Notes under the pieces: model-generated
What the model was told of the DNA's origin: nothing
The model's database searches: none
Seen by the model: only the letters and a program-made list of their open reading frames with translations
DNA from: CAWDVH01 sp963805705
GTDB taxonomy: Bacteria > Actinomycetota > Actinomycetes > Streptosporangiales > Streptosporangiaceae
DNA length: 64,000 bases
Assembly (NCBI GenBank): GCA_963805705.1
Contig: CAWDVH010000004.1
Coordinates: 868,001-932,000, forward strand
Direction of reading: 5' to 3'
In this document: piece by piece, positions 34,624-42,191 of the stretch
Layout: every line of letters begins with the position of its first letter
How positions within the stretch are numbered: the first letter of the stretch is position 1
Program-made: the position numbers and the translations under genes

Positions 34624-35955
34624 ATGGTCGCCTCACGTCGGCCCAGGACGCCCGTGGGTGACGCGCGCCCGCGCCGGGGGATCCGAGGCTGGCAGATCTG
34701 GGGGCTCCCCGAGCCGCTGCGCGGGTATCTCCTGACTATCTCCGCCTTGGGGGTAGGAGTGGCCTCTCTAGAGGCCGCACGCAATACCTGGGAATTTCCC
34801 CAATTGCTGCTTTTCGCGGCCTTGCTCACTTGTGGCGTAGTGGCGATCGAATCCACGCGGACTGTCAAGGAGATCCACGGCGCTCTGAGCCGAGATCTGC
34901 AGACGGTCTGGTATCTGGCCATCGCCATAACGCTTCCGCCGGCGTATGCTTTCCTGGCGCCATTGCCGCTGACTGCCTACAAGCTTTGGCGGATGCCCAA
35001 GATGATCGTATATCGCCGGGTATTCAGCAACGCCACTCTCAGCCTGGCTTACGGCTGCGCTTCTCTTGCGTTCCATTCCATTCCAGCGAGTATTGCCGGA
35101 CCCAGGCCAGGAACTGACGCGCATGCCCTCGCCTGGACTGGCGCCGTTGTGGCTTGCGGAATAGTGGGATGGCTGATTAACCATATTCTTCTGCTGCCCG
35201 CGATCAAACTCTCCGATCCAACGGCACGTTTCCATGAACTGCTCGGCACCCGCGAGTCAATAACGTCGGATTTGGTGGAACTGAGCCTAGCGGTCTCCGT
35301 GGCACTCATAGTAACGATCAGTCCCGTACTTATGATTCTCGCATTGCCGTCCATTGTCATGTACCGTCGCTACCTTATGCACGCCCAGTTGGTCGCTCAT
35401 GCCCGCATGGATCCGAAGACTGGCCTGCTCAACATGGCGACGTGGCAGCGTGAGGCGACAGCAGAGTTCTCGCGCGCACAACGTACCCATGCTCCGCTTG
35501 CTCTCGCGATGGTAGATATTGACCACTTCAAGGACATGGACGTGACTGCGGGGCAGCCCGTTCGTGATCAGCTGCGTCGCGACATCGCGGGCATGTTGAG
35601 GGAGCAGTTGCCGGACCATGACCTGATCGGCCGTCTCGGGGGCGAGGAGTTTGCGATCTTGCTTCCGTGCACTGGCCGAGACGAGGCACGGCAGATCAGC
35701 GAGCGTCTGCGCGATCACATCGCAGGGGAGCCGATTGCCATCGAGTCTGGCGGCCAGGCGGGCTTCGTCTTCCGGCTGACCGTTTCCATCGGGGTTGCGG
35801 TTCTGAACGAGTCAAGGCGGGCGCTCGGGGAGCTCATCGGCGCGGCGGATACGGCTCTCGGCCAGGCTAAGAGCACCGGGTGGAACAAGGTGTGCGTGCT
35901 TTCCGATGATTCTGGTGAGGCGGAGGGAAGCCGAGGAGATCGCAGCGCTTCGTAG
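34624..35955 (+). CDS. Membrane-bound GGDEF diguanylate cyclase
   Basis: 443 residues. An N-terminal membrane region has about six hydrophobic segments (roughly 35-265), and a C-terminal GGDEF domain runs from about 270 to 425. The active loop reads GRLGGEEFAILLP, an intact GGEEF signature, and DIDHFKDMDV supplies the metal and GTP residues, although the usual ND-x-x-GH block after it is altered (TAGQPVRDQLR). The inhibitory I-site RxxD is not present (PDHD). Cyclic-di-GMP synthesis from GTP is therefore likely but not certain. I chose ATG 34624 because AAGGGGGGT lies just upstream; ATG 34549 has no ribosome site. Codon use is AT-richer than that of the flanks. Confidence 0.87.
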   Translation: MVASRRPRTPVGDARPRRGIRGWQIWGLPEPLRGYLLTISALGVGVASLEAARNTWEFPQLLLFAALLTCGVVAIESTRTVKEIHGALSRDLQTVWYLAIAITLPPAYAFLAPLPLTAYKLWRMPKMIVYRRVFSNATLSLAYGCASLAFHSIPASIAGPRPGTDAHALAWTGAVVACGIVGWLINHILLLPAIKLSDPTARFHELLGTRESITSDLVELSLAVSVALIVTISPVLMILALPSIVMYRRYLMHAQLVAHARMDPKTGLLNMATWQREATAEFSRAQRTHAPLALAMVDIDHFKDMDVTAGQPVRDQLRRDIAGMLREQLPDHDLIGRLGGEEFAILLPCTGRDEARQISERLRDHIAGEPIAIESGGQAGFVFRLTVSIGVAVLNESRRALGELIGAADTALGQAKSTGWNKVCVLSDDSGEAEGSRGDRSAS

Positions 35956-36134
35956 CGTGTGCCGGGCGCGACTTCCGAACCTCCTACGAAAGTGCTGGCG
36001 TATCTATGGTCGGCAGCTGCTGCTCACCAGTCACTGATGGTCTGGAGCGCCTATTGGTCATAGCGGGCGAACCCGTATCCCCGTGGTGAGAGAATCAGCC
36101 AGCGGACGGCCCGCGTGACCCCGGAGGTGCCCCG

Positions 36135-37106
36135 ATGAGAGCTGCGCTGTATGACCAGTACGGACCGGCTGGCGCGGTCCTGCGGGTCGAGGACATCGAG
36201 TGCCCCGAGCCGGGGCCCGGTGAGGTCCGCGTCAGGATCGAGGCATCCGGCGTCAATCCGACCGACTGGAAGTCCCGGAGCGGGGCAACGCCCCGCCCGA
36301 TCGACGGATTCCAGATCCCGCACCACGACGGCGCCGGGGTGATTGACGCCATCGGCCAGGGAGTCGACTCCAGCCGAAACGGCCAGCGGGTGTGGATCTG
36401 GTTCGCCGCCGCCACCCGGCGCTGGGGGACTGCGGCGCAGTGGAGCGTGGTCCCGGAGCATCAGGCGGTCCCGCTGCCCGATAATGCTTCAGCGGAGCTG
36501 GGCGCGAGCCTGGGCGTTCCGGCGCTGACCGCGCACCGGTGCCTGTTCGCCGACGGGCCGGTCGACGGCAAGAACGTGCTGGTCGCGGGGGGCGCGGGGG
36601 CGGTCGGCCACTTCGCCATCGAGCTGGCCAAGCACGCGGGCGCCCGCGTGGTGACGACGGTCAGCGGGCCGCGGAAGGCCGAGCTGGCCGCCAAGGCGGG
36701 CGCGGACCTCGTCGTGAACTACCGTGACGCCGACGCCGCGGATCAGATCCGCTCGTTCGCCGGGCCGATCGACCGGGTCGTCGAGCTTGCTCTCGGCGCG
36801 AACCTGCAGCTCGACCTCGCGGTGACCAGCCCGTTCGCGCAGATCGTGACCTACGCGGCCGAGGCAGCCGACCCGGTCCTGCCCGTCCGGGCCTGCATGA
36901 CCGCCAACGTGATGCTCAGGTTCGTGCTCCTGTACGGCGTCCCGGCCGAAGCGCTTGAGCAGGGGGCGCGGGACATTACCGCCGCCCTCGCCCGGGGAGC
37001 GCTGACCGAGCTGCCCGTCACCCGGTACCCGCTCGATGAGATCGTCGCCGCGCACGGGGCCGTCGAGGCCGCCGCAGTCGGCAAGATCCTGGTCATCCCC
37101 GACTGA
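36135..37106 (+). CDS. NADPH:quinone oxidoreductase (zinc-free MDR family)
   Basis: A 323-residue medium-chain dehydrogenase/reductase without the structural or catalytic zinc cysteines. It belongs with quinone reductases: ASGVNPTDWKSRSG, IPHHDGAGVIDAIGQGV, the nucleotide-binding VLVAGGAGAVGHFAIELAKHAG and the ending AAVGKILVIPD. It reduces quinones or enones with NADPH. The ribosome site GGAGG precedes ATG 36135. A terminator follows, so it appears monocistronic. Confidence 0.92.
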   Translation: MRAALYDQYGPAGAVLRVEDIECPEPGPGEVRVRIEASGVNPTDWKSRSGATPRPIDGFQIPHHDGAGVIDAIGQGVDSSRNGQRVWIWFAAATRRWGTAAQWSVVPEHQAVPLPDNASAELGASLGVPALTAHRCLFADGPVDGKNVLVAGGAGAVGHFAIELAKHAGARVVTTVSGPRKAELAAKAGADLVVNYRDADAADQIRSFAGPIDRVVELALGANLQLDLAVTSPFAQIVTYAAEAADPVLPVRACMTANVMLRFVLLYGVPAEALEQGARDITAALARGALTELPVTRYPLDEIVAAHGAVEAAAVGKILVIPD

Positions 37107-37140
37107 CTCAGGCGCCGTATCAGGCTCGTGAGGACCGGCC

Positions 37141-37171
37141 CGCTGGGCTGACCAGAACTGTCAGCCCAGCG
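37141..37171. terminator. Bidirectional terminator
   Basis: A perfect 12-bp stem, CGCTGGGCTGAC/GTCAGCCCAGCG, with a 7-base loop lies between the convergent quinone reductase and the small gene downstream of aspS. Confidence 0.8.
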
Positions 37172-37188
37172 GTCGTGGCCGCTAAGGT

Positions 37189-37479
37189 TCAGGTGGCGTG
37201 CAGGTCGCCCCGGTGCTTCTCCAGGTAGGACAGGTAGATCGGCCGCAGCGAGTCGGCCAGCTCGCCCTCACCCGACCCGATTGCCTCGGCGATCAGCGAG
37301 GACAGGTGGGAGGCGTCGGCGCCCGCCGCATCCGGATTCCCCACCACGGCCTCGCCGGCCGGGATCTCGCGGAGCAGATCCCACAGGAACCCGACATCGA
37401 GGTGCCGCACGGCCCGGTGCACGGCCAGGTCATGCAGCTCATGCGAGGAGAGCGCGTCAAGATTGTCCAGATCGGTCAT
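37189..37479 (-). CDS. Small hypothetical protein downstream of aspS
   Basis: A 96-residue acidic, probably helical, cytosolic protein (LSSHELHDLAVHRAVRHLDVGFLWDLLREIP, split by the reader at will; then LSSLIAEAIGSGEGELADSL). No family is recognised. It follows aspS after 38 bp on the same strand and ends at a shared terminator, so it is likely cotranscribed and under the same T-box leader. ATG 37479 is the natural start. Confidence 0.7.
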   Translation of the reverse strand: MTDLDNLDALSSHELHDLAVHRAVRHLDVGFLWDLLREIPAGEAVVGNPDAAGADASHLSSLIAEAIGSGEGELADSLRPIYLSYLEKHRGDLHAT

Positions 37480-37517
37480 GCGACGAACCCTACCGGTCCG
37501 CGCGGCGGGCTCCGGAG

Positions 37518-38888
37518 TCACGGGCTCAGGCGGTGCAGGTCGCGCGGGAAGAGGGTCACCTGGCGCACGTTGGCCGCGCCGGTCAGCCGCGCGGTCCAGC
37601 GCTCGAGGCCGATCGCGAAGCCGCCGTGCGGCGGCATCCCGTGCTCGAATACCTGCAGGTAGCTGGCGTACGGCCGCGGGTCATCGCCGCGCTCGGCGAG
37701 TGCGGCCACATAGTCGGCGTGCCGGTGCAGCCGCTGGCCGCCGGTCACCAGCTCGAGCCCGCGGAACAACAGGTCGAAGCCGTTGGTGTACCCGGGCCTG
37801 GCCGGGTCAGGGTGGGTGTAGAACGGCTTGGAGATCGCCGGGTAGCCGGTGACGAACAGGAACTCGGAGCCGTGCTCGCGCAGTGCCCACTCGCACAGCC
37901 AGCGCTCGTGCGCCGGAGCGAGGTCGGGCTCGCCGCGCGGGTCCTCGTCCAGGTGCCTGGCCATGAGCTCCTGGGCATCGGTGAAACGGATCTCCGGGAT
38001 CTGCACGGGAACGGCCGGCAGCTTCAGCTCCAGGAGATCCACCGCCGAACGGGCTCGTTCCCGCACTCCCGCCACCATCCCCGCGAACACGTCGCGCAGC
38101 ACTGCCATCACGTCGTGATGGTCGGTGATGAAGCCAAGCTCGGCGTCGAGGCTGGTGTACTGGGCCAGGTGCCGGGCGGTGTCGTGCGGCTCAGCCCGGA
38201 ACACCGGCCCGACCTCGAAGACCCGCTCGAACACCCCGACCAGCGCCTGCTTATAGAACTGCGGGGACTGGGCCAGGTAGGCAGGCCGGCCGAAATAGTC
38301 GATCCCGAACACGCTCGCGCCCGACTCGGTCGCTGATGCCACGATCTTCGGGGTGTGTACCTCGGTGAAGCCCTGCTGCCCGAGTGCCTCGCGAAAGCCC
38401 GCCACGCTGGCCGCGGAGATCTCGAAGCCGGCCCGCAGTAGCGGATGCCGCAGCGTCGCCGGCGCATGGTCCAGAATCGTCGGCAGCCCGGCGGTGACCC
38501 CGGGCCGGTACACGTCGAAAGGCAGCGGCGCGGCCGGGCCCGACAGCTGGGTGATCACCGGCTCGGTCAGCTCGGCGCCACCGGGAGCCTGCTGGTTCGC
38601 CACCACCATGCCGGTCACCTGAAGGACGGTTTCCTCGGTCAGGAGGGGCTCGGCCGGCCCTGATTGGGTCCGGGCGGCTTCGGCCGGCCCGGCGCCGGCC
38701 GGCCCGGCACCGGGCAGCGCGACAGCCCGCGCCGGTGCCGTCAGGACGACCTGGGCTAGGCCGGAGCGGTCCCTGATGATCAGGAAGGTCACCGACTTAA
38801 GCTCACGACGGCGGTGCAGCCAGCCGGAGATCGTCACGTGCTCGCCGATGTGCCCGGGCAGGTCGGCAGCCATGGTGCGCGAGATCAT
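37518..38888 (-). CDS. aspS: Archaeal-type aspartyl-tRNA synthetase (AspS2)
   Basis: A 456-residue class IIb synthetase. The N-terminal OB anticodon-binding domain (GEHVTISGWLHRRRELKSV) leads to the catalytic core with motif 2 (VFRAEPHDTARHLAQYTSLDAE) and motif 3 (GGFAIGLERWTARLTG). It lacks the roughly 130-residue GAD insertion of bacterial AspRS, so it belongs to the archaeal/eukaryotic lineage. Such enzymes are often non-discriminating, charging both tRNA-Asp and tRNA-Asn and relying on GatCAB. An Ala/Gly-rich insert in the OB domain (near residues 60-80) is unusual. ATG 38888 has GGAGG upstream. A T-box leader precedes it. Confidence 0.92.
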   Translation of the reverse strand: MISRTMAADLPGHIGEHVTISGWLHRRRELKSVTFLIIRDRSGLAQVVLTAPARAVALPGAGPAGAGPAEAARTQSGPAEPLLTEETVLQVTGMVVANQQAPGGAELTEPVITQLSGPAAPLPFDVYRPGVTAGLPTILDHAPATLRHPLLRAGFEISAASVAGFREALGQQGFTEVHTPKIVASATESGASVFGIDYFGRPAYLAQSPQFYKQALVGVFERVFEVGPVFRAEPHDTARHLAQYTSLDAELGFITDHHDVMAVLRDVFAGMVAGVRERARSAVDLLELKLPAVPVQIPEIRFTDAQELMARHLDEDPRGEPDLAPAHERWLCEWALREHGSEFLFVTGYPAISKPFYTHPDPARPGYTNGFDLLFRGLELVTGGQRLHRHADYVAALAERGDDPRPYASYLQVFEHGMPPHGGFAIGLERWTARLTGAANVRQVTLFPRDLHRLSP

Positions 38889-38894
38889 CACATT

Positions 38895-39165
38895 CCTCCA
38901 AGGGGGAGATGCGCGACCCCTTGGGAGTGCGGGCGAGAAGGGAACTCGCGGTGCCACCGCACTTTCACCGCCGTCCGTGACCGGCCGGCGGCCTCAATCT
39001 GCCCGGTCACGGGGGCAAGACGGCGGGACATCGGGCGGCGCGCTGGCGTACGGCCGCCGTTCCTCCCCGCACTCGGGAGTGTCTTCGCGTCCGGGAACGC
39101 GAGGCCGCCTTCTCAGCTTCCGGCGGCTCTCTGGGCTCGCGTGATCCCGTGCTACTCGTCTCCGT
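38895..39165 (-). promoter_or_regulatory. T-box leader, specifier GAC (Asp), upstream of aspS
   Basis: Reading the minus strand, the order of T-box elements is complete. The loop-E motif GAGTA is at 39157-39153, AGAGAG at 39132-39127, GCTGAGA at 39117-39111, specifier codon GAC in GCGAAGACACT at 39083-39081, and the T-box core GTGGCACCGCG at 38958-38948. Next is a small stem, GCGAG/CTCGC, then a hairpin CCAAGGGG/CCCCTTGG (38924-38898) whose 3' arm includes two bases of the aspS Shine-Dalgarno. Uncharged tRNA-Asp should pair with the specifier and T-box and expose the ribosome site, implying translational control. A TATCAT -10 box lies at 39187-39182. The remaining bases up to the HtrA start at 39359 hold no gene. 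Confidence 0.85.
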
Positions 39166-39358
39166 CAGCGCGTTGCCCGCCATGATACCGCCATCCGTGC
39201 CTCCCGGCTGAGTGACGCCTACCGTCCTCAGAGGTGGCGTTCAGCTAGGGCTCAGCTAATCCACTAGGAAGCATCAGCCAGGCCGGAGTTTGTCTCAAGA
39301 TGCAGGTTGCAAGGTGGTCGTAGGAAACAAGGTGACCCACGTATCTAGGGAGAAGGTC

Positions 39359-40810
39359 ATGTTCCAGGATCCACCGGTCACGGCTAGGTCAGCAGAGGCG
39401 CAGCCGGACTCATCCATGGCGGGACCATACGGCCCCGCAGGCCCGAATGGCCCGGCAGGCCCGTACGGCCCCGCGGCCTCCTATGGCCCCGCAAGCTCGT
39501 ACGGCCCCGCTGCCCCGTACGGCCCGCCAGGCTCCGGTAGCCCGTACGGCCCGCCAGGCTCCGGTAGCCCGTACGGCCCGCCAGGCTCCGGTAGCCCGTA
39601 CGGCCCGGCAGGTCCCGGTGGCCGGTACGGCCCGGCAGGTCCCGGTGGCCCGTACGGACCGTATGGCCCGGGGCCCGCAGGGACCGAGCCAGGTGGCCGG
39701 CCCAAGGGGCCCCGCGTGCGGATGCTGGCCCTCACCGCGGCCGCCGCCCTGGCCGTCGGAGCGGGCTCGGCCTGGGCGCTGACGGCCGGCGCCGCCACTG
39801 CCGAGGTGCTGACGACTTCGCAGATCGTCACCAAGACCAACCCGGCCGTGGTGGACGTGGTCTCCACGCTCGGATACCAGGATGGCGGTGCGGCGGGTAC
39901 CGGAATCGTGCTCACATCCTCCGGTGAGGTGCTCACCAATAACCATGTCATCAACGGCGCCACGTCCGTCAAGGTCAGGGACGTGGGCAACGGCCGCACC
40001 TACACGGCCAACGTGGTGGGCTACGACGATTCTCACGACATTGCGGTCCTGCAGCTGAAGGGCGCCTCGGGCCTGGCGACGGCGTCACTTGGCGACTCGT
40101 CAAAGGTCACAGTGGGCGAGAAGGTCGTCGCCATGGGCAACGCCGGCGGCAAGGACGGCGCCCCGTCGGTCGCGCGTGGCACCGTGACCGGCCTGGGCCA
40201 GTCGATCACCGCTAGTGATGAGTCGTCGGGCACGGCGGAGCAGCTGACCGGGCTCATCCGCACTAACGCGAACATCCAGCCGGGGGACTCCGGCGGACCC
40301 CTGCTCAACACTCACGGTCAGGTGATCGGCCTCAACACGGCGGCCTCAGCCGCGTCCGGTGCCCAGTCCATGTCCACGACGACCCAGGCGTTCACGGTCC
40401 CGATCAACGAGGCGCTTTCCATCGCCCACCAGATCGAGGCGGGTCAGTCTTCGTCGACGGTCCACATCGGCGGGACCGCCTTCCTGGGCGTCCAGGTCGC
40501 CTCCCCGGGCGCGGGCTCGGACTCAGGCTCGGGCCTGGGCGGGCTGCCCGGCTCCTCGGATGGCACCGGCGCGGACGGCACCGGCGCGCAGATCGCCGGA
40601 GTCGAGCAGGGCACGGCTGCGGCGCAAGCTGGCCTGACGGCCGGTGACACGATCACGGCGATCGGCGGTCACAGCGTCACCGCGCCGGCGCAGATCCGCT
40701 CGGTGCTGAGCGGGTACCACCCCGGCGAGAAGATCAGCATCAGCTGGACGGACCAGGCCGAGCAGAGTCACACGGTCACGGTCAACCTGACCGCAGGGCC
40801 GGCTGGCTGA
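39359..40810 (+). CDS. Membrane-anchored HtrA/DegP-type serine protease with PDZ domain
   Basis: 483 residues. A cytoplasmic N-terminal tail (about 20-110) of Gly-Pro-Tyr repeats (PYGPPGSGS, PYGPAGPGG) precedes one membrane helix (about 120-145). The trypsin-like domain has the triad His (LTNNHVING), Asp (DDSHDIAVLQL) and Ser (QPGDSGGPLLN). A C-terminal PDZ domain (about 380-480; GTAAAQAGLTAGDTITAIGG) recognises substrate C-termini. This layout matches PepD/HtrA proteins of actinobacteria used in envelope quality control. ATG 39359 follows GGGAGAAGG. The repeat-rich tail is encoded by 27-bp DNA repeats at about 39530-39660. Confidence 0.94.
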   Translation: MFQDPPVTARSAEAQPDSSMAGPYGPAGPNGPAGPYGPAASYGPASSYGPAAPYGPPGSGSPYGPPGSGSPYGPPGSGSPYGPAGPGGRYGPAGPGGPYGPYGPGPAGTEPGGRPKGPRVRMLALTAAAALAVGAGSAWALTAGAATAEVLTTSQIVTKTNPAVVDVVSTLGYQDGGAAGTGIVLTSSGEVLTNNHVINGATSVKVRDVGNGRTYTANVVGYDDSHDIAVLQLKGASGLATASLGDSSKVTVGEKVVAMGNAGGKDGAPSVARGTVTGLGQSITASDESSGTAEQLTGLIRTNANIQPGDSGGPLLNTHGQVIGLNTAASAASGAQSMSTTTQAFTVPINEALSIAHQIEAGQSSSTVHIGGTAFLGVQVASPGAGSDSGSGLGGLPGSSDGTGADGTGAQIAGVEQGTAAAQAGLTAGDTITAIGGHSVTAPAQIRSVLSGYHPGEKISISWTDQAEQSHTVTVNLTAGPAG

Positions 40811-40851
40811 GCCGGGCCGTTCCCAGGCCGGCCTGCTGACAGGCACGGAAA

Positions 40852-40887
40852 GAGGGCCTGACCACCGATTCTGGTGGTCAGGCCCTC
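40852..40887. terminator. Bidirectional terminator between HtrA and MarR genes
   Basis: A perfect 15-bp stem, GAGGGCCTGACCACC/GGTGGTCAGGCCCTC, with a 6-base loop between convergent genes. Confidence 0.85.
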
Positions 40888-40945
40888 GCGCCGTTGCGCC
40901 CGTGCAGGCGGCCCGTGCGCCCGGCGCCCAGCACCCGCCGGAATG

Positions 40946-41347
40946 TCAGCATCCGCCGGAATGACCGTCCTGACCCGCGGCGGCTATCGAGGCGCTGATC
41001 TCGCCCAGCTGGCCGATCTGCTCGGGCGTGAGCTGATCGATGAGAGAGCGGCGGACCTGAGTGACGTGCCCTGGGGCTGCGGCCGCGAGCGCGCTGAAGC
41101 CCTCATCGGTCAGCTCCGCGATCTGGCCGCGCCGGTCGGTCGGGCAGCTGGTGCGCCGGACCCAGCCGCGCTCCTCCAGCCGGGCGACCGCGTGTGACAG
41201 GCGGCTCTTGCTGGAAGCCGACGCCTCGGCGAGCTGGCTCATCCGCAGGGCCCGGCCCGGCGCCTCGGACAGGCGCACCAGGATCTCGTAGTAGCCGTGC
41301 GGGAATCCGGCATCGCGCTGCAGCTGGGCGTCGATCGCGCCAAACAA
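40946..41347 (-). CDS. MarR-family transcriptional regulator, 5' end uncertain
   Basis: A winged-helix MarR regulator: the recognition helix region (RMSQLAEASASSKSRLSHAVARLEERGWV), wing (RRTSCPTDRRGQIAELTDEG) and dimerisation helices are clear. The only standard start in frame is TTG 41347, but MarR homology (WLSASEQQAWRAFLTACQALF) continues in frame upstream to about 41404, before a stop at 41458 with no ATG, GTG or TTG. A good GTG (about 41459, VTPPDDDSPADDDSS) is in another frame. Either a small indel separates them or a CTG (41401) is used. It is divergent from yceI, which it may control. Confidence 0.8.
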   Translation of the reverse strand: MFGAIDAQLQRDAGFPHGYYEILVRLSEAPGRALRMSQLAEASASSKSRLSHAVARLEERGWVRRTSCPTDRRGQIAELTDEGFSALAAAAPGHVTQVRRSLIDQLTPEQIGQLGEISASIAAAGQDGHSGGC

Positions 41348-41515
41348 GGCCTGGCATGCGGTGAGGAATGCCCGCCAGGCCTGCTGCTCGCTGGCGGACA
41401 GCCACTGCGTCTGCGGAGGAGTCGTCGTCTGCGGGGGAGTCGTCGTCGGGGGGAGTCACGCACCCAGGATACCCGGAGCCGGGCAGTAGTTGAACGTTTG
41501 ACAACATCATGGACT

Positions 41516-41550
41516 CGTGATAGTACTTGAGCATTCAATCAACTATCACG
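41516..41550. promoter_or_regulatory. Candidate operators in MarR-YceI intergenic region
   Basis: An outer 9-bp inverted repeat CGTGATAGT/ACTATCACG (41516-41524, 41542-41550) encloses a TTGA-N4-TCAA palindrome (41527-41538). A related TTGAACGTTTGA lies at 41490-41501. TTGA-type palindromes are usual MarR-family sites. The outer repeat ends at the yceI ribosome site GGAG. Confidence 0.5.
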
Positions 41551-41560
41551 GGAGTGATCA

Positions 41561-42124
41561 ATGACCGTCACCACCACTGCGACCACCATCCCCGGCTACG
41601 TCGCCGGGACCTGGACTATCGACCCTGTGCACTCCGAGGTCGGCTTCTCGGTCCGGCACATGATGGTGAGCAAGGTCCGCGGCAAGTTCACGACCTTCTC
41701 CGGGCAGATCGTCACGGGTGCGGACCCGGCCAGTTCCTCGGTCACGGCCGAGATCGACCTGGCATCGATCGACACGGGCAACGAGCAGCGGGATGGGCAC
41801 ATCCGGTCCGCGGACTTCTTCGAGGTCGAGAAGTACCCGACGATGACCTACCGCTCGACCGGCGTCCGCGTCGAGGGCGGCGGCTTCGTCCTCGATGGTG
41901 ACCTCACCCTCAAGGGCATCACCAAGAGCGTGCCGCTCTCACTCGAGCTCAACGGCTTCGGGCCGGACCCGTACGGCGGCACCAGGGCCGGATTCACGGC
42001 TACTGCGGAGATCAACCGGCGCGACTTCGGCGTGAACTTCCACGCCGCGCTCGAGACCGGCGGCGCCGTCGTCGCCGACAAGATCGCCCTGCAGCTTGAG
42101 ATTGAGGCCGTCCTGGCCGCCTGA
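41561..42124 (+). CDS. YceI-family protein
   Basis: A 187-residue cytosolic YceI-like lipocalin-fold protein: WTIDPVHSEVGFSVRHMMVSKVRG, then GTVITG-like strands, GHIRSADFFEVEKYPTMTYRST and FTATAEINRRDFGVNFHAALETGG. YceI proteins bind isoprenoid or lipid-like molecules in a barrel. No signal peptide is present, as is usual for actinobacterial members. Its arrangement divergent from a MarR regulator is common and suggests induction by a small lipophilic ligand. ATG 41561 has GGAG eight bases upstream. Confidence 0.93.
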   Translation: MTVTTTATTIPGYVAGTWTIDPVHSEVGFSVRHMMVSKVRGKFTTFSGQIVTGADPASSSVTAEIDLASIDTGNEQRDGHIRSADFFEVEKYPTMTYRSTGVRVEGGGFVLDGDLTLKGITKSVPLSLELNGFGPDPYGGTRAGFTATAEINRRDFGVNFHAALETGGAVVADKIALQLEIEAVLAA

Positions 42125-42150
42125 GATCTACCGTGAGCCGGGACCGCGAG

Positions 42151-42191
42151 GGCCGGCCTGCTACCGGCGCCAGCCGGCCAGCAGGCCGGCC
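42151..42191. terminator. Hairpin between yceI and epimerase genes
   Basis: A perfect 12-bp stem, GGCCGGCCTGCT/AGCAGGCCGGCC, with a 17-base loop overlaps the 3' end of the convergent epimerase gene. Confidence 0.55.
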
